Below are positions 14,835 through 23,800 of a stretch of 64,000 bases of DNA, one piece after another (the first letter of the stretch is position 1; each line of letters starts with the position of its first letter). Source of the DNA: Solen grandis (lineage: Eukaryota; Mollusca; Bivalvia; Adapedonta; Solenidae); contig CM037780.1 in assembly GCA_021229015.1 (NCBI GenBank), positions 69,571,587 through 69,635,586 of the forward strand, in the 5' to 3' direction. Below the pieces are notes generated by a model. That model was not told the origin of the DNA. It made no database searches and saw nothing but the letters and a program-made list of their open reading frames with translations. A program made the translations under genes and the position numbers.

Positions 14835-17800
14835 ATCTATTTTGTGTAAGTGATATAAACTGGTATCCAATTAAGAGCTGCTTTGTCATTTTTCTTTTTT
14901 GTTTTATCAATTAAAATGTTTATTTTATTTTTGCATGACATAACAATCAGTACCTCTAACATACAAATATACAATCATTATGTATAGAAGTGGACTATAA
15001 GATTCCAGAGATAAGTATTTATCTTGTTTTCATTTTATAGTATGAGTACAGACCTTCATTATATTTATAAATGTCAATGTCACAGTTTTGTAATTCCATT
15101 AAATGATTATGAACTTCATCAATGAATAAACTGGTGAAAATAAGGTATGGAGAATATGGTGTGTTGACCTTTTCCATCATGATTATTCAAGTGCAAATGA
15201 ATATTAATTTAGCAAACATAAGATAGAACAGTGGTCATGCTATTCCTCAATGTGGCGATTCACTGAATACCAGACATGACTTGAGCTACAAGCTAGGTCC
15301 CTTGATTTAGTCCTTCTTATTCTGTATAAATATTAGGGTGATTCTTCAAACATGAGACTTTCTAGCTCCATGCCTTATAGTCCCTAGATAGCATATCCAA
15401 TATAATTTCTGTGTAATTCTTTGAAGTCCTTATCACAGTCTAACAAACAGAGCATACGATTTGGTGCTTTGTACAGGCATGAGAAAAAAATGAATGGCCG
15501 CCATATATGAAACTAAAACAAAGATTGTCAATATAATGATTGGTAAATTAAAAGAGAGCTAATTTCTGACTTAATTCTTGCATTTAAATCTATTCTCGTT
15601 GTATTGAAAAATTGCAAGACCACTGTATATGTAGACTGAGTAGAATATGAGCTTAACTATTGTATGAGCAATCAGAGAAGACTGTGATCAGACAGTTACT
15701 GAGAAGGCTCAGTGATATGGGTCCACTTTGTCTGCCCAGGTGTCAAATGCATCTATATGAGATACAGGTTTAATACCACACATTCAAGTAATGTTCTGTA
15801 AAACATCCATGCCACCTACCTGCTGTCCTCAAAATCGCGAGCTCGCTTTGTCTCATTAGGCTTGATACAGCGGATGTAATGTGGCGTACACTTCATCAGT
15901 GTTTCTACCAGCTTATTGGCTTGAGACTGAAGTGGAACAGACACAAAACAGGGGTCATATGTAACTGGGTCATTTAAATCTGAATTCATTTCATGTGATA
16001 AGAAAATTCTAAACTCATTTTTTGATATATTGGCTTTATACCTTTTCTAGAGAAAACTTAAATCACATATTTTCTGTGTGTATCTCACAATAAATGCCAT
16101 TTTTTGTTTGTTCTTTAAAATTGTTACTTCCCTATTGGATATTCATGATAAAAAGTAAGCTTGTAAGCAAAGGTTTCCCGGTTTGATCTGCCTCAACATA
16201 TTTCTAACCTGGTTACATCAACAAATAAGTAATTATTAATTTAAGGCTCATGCTATATCATTAATGGGTTAATTGCTAATTGATTATCTGTGTTAAAATA
16301 GTGTTTAACCCTTTCCCTCATAGAGGAAACCAGTAAAAGACCTATGCGAACAACATAAAACCAGATCAGCCTGCGAGTAACTCGCAGGCTGATCAGGTTT
16401 TATCTGTTCGCTGCTCCTCAGTGGTCTGGAAATGAGAACTTTATAATTAAATTTGGTAAGGTTTAACTGTGGTTTTCTGCAGATCAGGTTTTATGTGGTA
16501 CCTATTGAGTGCGTCAAAATGAGTCTATATGACGGAAAGGGTTAACAGATCTACACTGCAATAGAATAGATGAATACACCAGCAGTATAGAAATACCTTG
16601 ATCTTTGTTGATGCTGTGGTAGGTCTACCCCGAGTTAGTTTATCAATGTTCTCTGGGAAAAGTTGTGCTATAAAGTCACTGCAATAAGAGGCATTCAGTT
16701 AGACACTCAAACATAACATACAGAGTCATTTGGATATTCTATTTTATTTCAATTCATGTAAACTGCTTCTTCCTGATGACCATAAATTAAGATCATTTGA
16801 CCTGATTCAAATGTCTAAGATTCCTGTACAGATACACAATACAGAAGTCTAAGATAACTTGTACAGATACATGATACAAAAGTCTAAGTAACTTGTACAG
16901 ATACACAATACAGAAGTCTAAGGTAACTTGTACAGATACACAATACAGAAGTCTAAGGTAACTTGTACAGATACACAATACAGAAGTCTAAGGTAACTTG
17001 TACAGATACACGATACAGATGTCTAAGGTAACTTGTACAGATACACAATACCAGATGTCTAAGGTAACTTGTACAGATACACAATACCAGATATCTAAGG
17101 TAACTAGTACAGATACATATTACAGACATCTAAGATAACAAGTACAGATACACAATACAGAAGTCTAAGGTAACTTGTACAGATACATTGTACAGAAACA
17201 CAATACATAATCCAAGGTAACTTGTACAGATACATGATACAGAAGTTTAAGGTAACTTGTACAGATACACAATACAGAAGTCTAAGGTAACTTGTACAGA
17301 TACATGATACAGAAGTCTAAGGTAACTTGTACAGATACACAATACAGAAGTCTAAGATAACAAGTACAGATACACAATACAGAAGTCTAAGATAACTAGT
17401 ACAGATACACAATACAGAAGTCTAAGATAACAAGTACAGATACACAATACAGAAGTCTAAGGTAACTTGTACAGATACACGATACCAGATGTCTAAGGTA
17501 ACTAGTACAGATACATGATACAGAAGTCTTAGGTGATCTAGGTAACTAGTACAGATACACAATACAGAAGTCTAAGGTAACTTGTACAGATACACAATAC
17601 AGAAGTCTAAGGTAACTTGTACAGATACACAATACAGAAGTCTAAGGTAACTTGTACAGATACACAATACAGAAGTCTAAGGTAACTTGTACAGATACAC
17701 AATACAGAAGTCTAAGGTAACTAGTACAGATACACAATACAGAAGTCTAAGGTAACTTGTACAGATAAATGATACAGAAGTCTAAGGTAACTTGTACAGA

Positions 17801-20800
17801 TAAATGATACAGAAGTCTAAGGTAACTTGTACAGATACACAATACAGAAGTCTAAGGTAACTTGTACAGATACATGATACAGAAGTTTAAGGTAACTAGT
17901 ACAGATACACAAAACAGATGACTAAGGTAACTTGTACAGATACACAAAACAGAAGTCTAAGCTAACTTGTACAGATACACGATACAGATGTCCAAGATAA
18001 CTAGTACAGATACACAATACAGAAGTCTAAGGTTACTTGTACAGATACATGATACAGATGTCTAAGATAACTAGTATAGACACACCATACTGATGTCTAA
18101 TTACAAGTACATGCACATCATACATGCCTAAGATTACGAGTACAGATGCATGATTAAATGTCGAAGATTACTTGTACAGATGCACGATTAAATGTCTAAG
18201 ATTACTTGTACAGATATTTTTCATCATCAACTTCATTAATCTTAATGTTTTCTAAGCATATCTGAAGTTTAAATGCAGGACATAAATTAATAGCATTTTT
18301 ATGGTTTTACGCAAAATGAATATAAGAACTTAGTGGCGCAAAGCTATAGTCCCCTCAGGTGAACCAGGAGGGGACTATTAAGCTGAAGAAAATAGCATAA
18401 AACAGTTGTGTTATTTCTTACAAGGCTGGTGACTTACTTTTCACTTGACTTCATCATCTGTATGAGATCGGTGAACAGCACATCTCGATTCCTCTCACAG
18501 AAACCTTTCACATTGTATTCCACCTGTAAGATAAAGAACATATCAGGATCAAACGTCACTCTTCTTCAACACAGCATCATCCTGGGGTACCAGCATGCTC
18601 CTAGTGTTTGTTAGGGGCTAATATTCCAAGATCACAGACACGGTGATTATTCAAACATTAGTTGAAAAACATACTTCAAGATCAAATTTCATTTGAATTA
18701 TAAGTCAATGAATTTAATAGAAGCATAAATAAAGTAAGTAAATTGAAGTATTGGGAAGACATCACTTCCATTGACTGCATGGAATATTGTCCTTTAAGGT
18801 ATAGACAGATTTTTGTCTTAAAAGTTATTTAAATTTTTTTCGCTAAATCAACAAAAATATTATAACTAGAGCTCTGCAGGGTTCCACCAATGTTCATCTG
18901 TTTTACATGTCAACAACGGGAAGCCATATTTGAGATTTAAAGTTTGAACACTGTAAGGTGTAAAGAATAACTATTAAGCAAATATGAAAAAGAAAAAAAA
19001 CTAGAGATTTTATTTCATAGAAAACTGATGTCTATATAGCTTTCAGAATAATGCCCCTAGTCTTCCAACTGTGCCTTACCATGATTATAAAGTATCCCAA
19101 GTTTCGTGTTGATACCTTTAAAAGTATTTGAGTAATGGGCTACATTAAAGTTTTTGCATGATGCCGACGCGATCATAATAGCTTGACTTTTTCTTCAAAC
19201 AAGCAAGCTAAAAACTGTTTTGGTTTTCCATTATGAAAAAACATAATCAGATTTGGAGACAAAGTACTGGCATTTATTTGAAGCAAAAGAGGGAACAATC
19301 CTATAGGGGCATCTCTTTTTTTTATCAATCCAGACTTATGTCTTTGCCTGTGATCTAATTTAAAACATCTTCTGGAAATGTGATTAGTATACTGAACAAT
19401 GCCATAAAAAAAAGGTGTCAATGAAGGCACTCAGTGTATGTCACACATTTAGATGAAAAAAACTCCAACATAACAATTCTAAATGTTCTTTTAAAGGGTA
19501 TACTTTTTCTTTTTTTCAGACATCATACAACAAAAAGGTTTTTGTTTTATACATTATCTAGAATCCCAAGAAATGTACCTTGTTTCTATATTTGATACTT
19601 CCTCCTGTGGCTAAGTCATATCAATGTGAATTATTTTATGTTACCAATCATGGAGAAAAAAAAGACTTGAATTTGATACACTTATACAAATTTATAAAGA
19701 AAAAACAACAAGAAAATGTGACCATGAGACACTAATGCCCCATCGAATATGGTCAGAACCAAATATTTGTTTGTATTTTAAAAAGTTTATATAGTGATGT
19801 ACATTTGTATAAAGTTTCATAATGATGTGAAGTTTCCTTTATAGAAAAAGAAGCTTAACACAGAGGTAAACCTGGGGCAGAATAACCAATTTTACCAGGT
19901 CACAGCCATAAAATTAAATAAATACAACTGGTAAATAATCCATATCATGATGTATATGTATGTCAAGTTTCAGGAAAATATGAAATCATCTTCACTGAAA
20001 AAAACAAACTGTAACGCAAATGCAGAACAACCAATTTTACCAACTATGTCTACCCAACTGTGAAATTATAGGTCATAGCCATAAATTTGCATAAATATTG
20101 AACAGATCATATCATGATGTACATGTGTACCTAGTTCATAAAATGAAAAGTCATCTTCTCAGAAAAAAAGCTTAAACTCAAAAGTAAACCTGAGGTGTGA
20201 AGGACGGACAGTTGGATGGACACATGAATACACAGACAGACACACAGACTGAACATCTATATGCCCCCCCCCACCTCAAACGGAGTTGGCAGGGCATAAA
20301 AATCATGAAAACATTATACATGTATTTCTCTCAGAGAAAGAGAGGCATCCTAAACCATACTTATTGTTAAAATTAGTTGTTTATTTCAGTGTTAGGTTAA
20401 CCATTTCCCTCATAGAGGAAACCATGAAAAGACCTATGCGAACAACATAAAACCAGATCAGCCTGCGAGTAACTCGCAGGCTGATTTAGGTTTTATGCTG
20501 TACACTGCTCCTCAGTGGTCTGGAAATGAGGACTTTATAATTAAATTTGTAAGGTTTAACTGTGGTTTTCTTCAGATCTGGCTTTATGTGGTACCTATTG
20601 AGTGCGTCAAAATGAGTCTATATGAGGGAAAGGGTTAACAATGAACAGGATGAAGACCAAGAGAGTACCTTGCCAGCATAATGATGGATGATAAACCCTA
20701 TACTGGTCCCATTGTAGTGGTCATGGCTACCAACTGCTCCCCCGAGTTTCTGAAACAGAAGTGTGTTCTTATTAAAAGAGATTAATGACGATTTTTTTTT

Positions 20801-23800
20801 TAATTTTACAATATATAATTATATATATATATAATTGAGTATAGAGTAATTGTTATTTAAAAATGGAGAACAGATCCATTATAGTGCTGATTTTGTTGTT
20901 ATAACACAGGCATGAGGTTATATTGGAAAGCGATGGAACTGTAGACTTGCAGTCCAGGATTTGGACTGTGCTGGCATTTGTATCTTAATGAGATGCAGAG
21001 TAATGGACCTGTACATTGTCAAGTGGAGAGGAAACAGTTTCAACTGCAAAATCCATGTTTGTTAAACAATCCCTCACCATGTCATTAACTCAACGTTTTA
21101 AAGGCAAATTCAAAATGTTAATATATATGGAGCAAAATTAAAGCTTTTTTATCATCTCATGAAGAGAATCTTCCAGCTATTTCTTCATCTATGCAATACC
21201 ATTATTTGTTTATTAAATCCCACAGGGTTTGTTTTCAGTTTGCTTGTATTACATTCCCCCATTTAACTGACAATCATAAAGGCAGTTATATTACATGGAT
21301 ATTTGATTAAAATACTTCCTTAACCCTTTCCCTCATAGAGGACACCATGAAAAGACCTATGCGAACAGCATAAAACCAGATCAGCCTGCGAGTAACTCGC
21401 AGGCTGATCAGGTTTTATGCTGTTCGCTGCTCCTCAGTGGTCTGGAAATGAGGATTTTGTAATTAAATTTGGTAAGGTTTAACTGTGGTTTTCTGCAGAT
21501 CAGGCTTTATGTGGTACCTACTGAGTGCGTCAAAATGAGTCTATATGAGGGAAAGGGTTAAGAACCAAAGAAAACAATTCTTAAACCCTACTATCTCTTA
21601 TTTTGGAGATAAGGATGACACTCTCTTACTGCTTCATTCAGTTAAAAAGAACTACAATGATTTCCTACATGCTGACATATCAAGCAATCCAGCAAAACAA
21701 CATATAAATAAGTCATAAACAACTAATCTTTTCATCATTTTAATTAAGACCAGCAGAGACAGTAAATGAATTGTTACTACAAAATGGTAGCTAAAGTTTT
21801 GTTAAAAATAAATGTCAGCTATAATCTTGTGACATGTATTAATTGACATGTCACCAATTTCAATTTTATCCTGGTACTCTGTAGTGTATTCCAACACATG
21901 TGCATTTTCTTTACTTTATGGTACTAATACTAAAAAGATTGCAGGTTTGGTAAATGTTGTTCATCTATCAATGTTAGATTTTTTTTTAAATATTCATATT
22001 TATTGTTTTTTTTTGCTGTTTTTTCATGTACAATTTCCAGTTTTCTTAGGTAAGATATAAAGCATATATAGTGGGTACTTTTCCTATGTTGTAGACTTAA
22101 GATATAATGAACCTAAGGGAAAATTCATATTAAGTATGATTTAAACTTTATATGAGGAAACTTACATATTTGAACTATTACCTTTCATGAATTCTGAAAT
22201 TAAAGTGACTGATGTTATCAAAATCATAATAATGCTAGATAGTCTGTATTACTTTAAATTCTCACTATATTATGACAAATAGTATAAGTTTTACAAAATA
22301 CGGTCTAATAAGCAAACTTTAAGTATGGATAGATATTTGCGCATAAGTCACCTGTAACAGTGTTTGGTCAGCGCCCTCTGACACTGCATGCAATGTGGCA
22401 CATACGTCATCCAGTACACACATGATGCCCACTGGCTGTTTAGATTCAATGAGATCACATACAATCTTGTTGTTGAAGTAATCAATAGGTGTCCACTTGA
22501 TTCCCTCTTGTACATACTCCTCCTGGAAATAAATCACATAGGAGGAATTAAAACACTTGACATGACACATGGGATGGGTAATAACATGGAATATGTCAAA
22601 TCAGGTGGATTATCATAAAGGAACATGCCACACTGTAATGGATCATCACATAGCAACATGCCATATTGGAATGGATCATCATAAAGCAACATGTCATATT
22701 GGGATGGATCATCACATAGCAACATGCCATATTGGGATGGATTATCACATAGCAACATGCCATATTGGGATGGATCATTATATAGCAACATGCCATATTG
22801 GGATGGATCATCACATTGCAACATGCCCTATTGGGATGGACTATCACATAGCAACATGCCATATTGGGATGGATCATCACATAGCAACATGCCATATTGG
22901 AATGGACTATCACATAGCAACATGCCATATTGGGATGAATCATCACATAGCAACATGCCATATTGGGATGGATTATCACATAGCAATATGCCATTTTGAG
23001 ATGGATCATCACATACAGTGGTCACGCGATTCCTCAATGTGGCGATTCATTGAATACCGGCGATAACTCGTTTGGCCCTTTTTTTTAAATTTAAGGCATT
23101 CTTCAAACTTTTGGTTTTCCATCCTTGGCCCTAGATAGTTTATCCTATATAATTTCTATGCAATTCCTCGAAGTTGATATCAAAACATAACTGTATCTCC
23201 TTGACAACCATACTCCGGCCCTCTGACCACCTGTCCCTGTAATTAAAACCTTAGTCAAGATGGTTTTGTATTTGTTTTCACACACCGTCAAGCCTCCGTA
23301 GAGTACATAGGTGAATTGTTATATCAATACGGACATGTAAAACGTATTTTCGCACCTACTGATCATGTAACAAACTGCGACAGTTCTGCATAATTAATCA
23401 TTTGTCATTAAAGGTGCGGACAAAATAATGAATGAAAAGTATCAACAAATATAAGTGTATTGAATTTTTACATATAAATGATTCCTCGAATACGGCGATT
23501 CTTCGAGTTTTTTTGCAGATCCCGTCAGACCTCGAGGAATCGCGTGACCACTGTAGCAACATGCCATATTTGGATGGATCATCACATAGCAACATTCTAT
23601 ATTGGGATGGATTATCACATAGCAACATGCCATATTAGGATGGATCATCACATAGCAACATGCCATATTGGGATGGATATCACATAGCAACATGCCATTT
23701 GGGATGGATCATCACATAGCAACATGCCATATTGGGATGGACATCACATAGCAACATGCCATATTGGGATGGATATCACATAGCAACATGCCATTTGGAT

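Noticed and set aside
12315..18210. CRISPR-like regular repeats
   Set aside because: Head-to-tail minisatellite units without unique spacers, inside animal introns.
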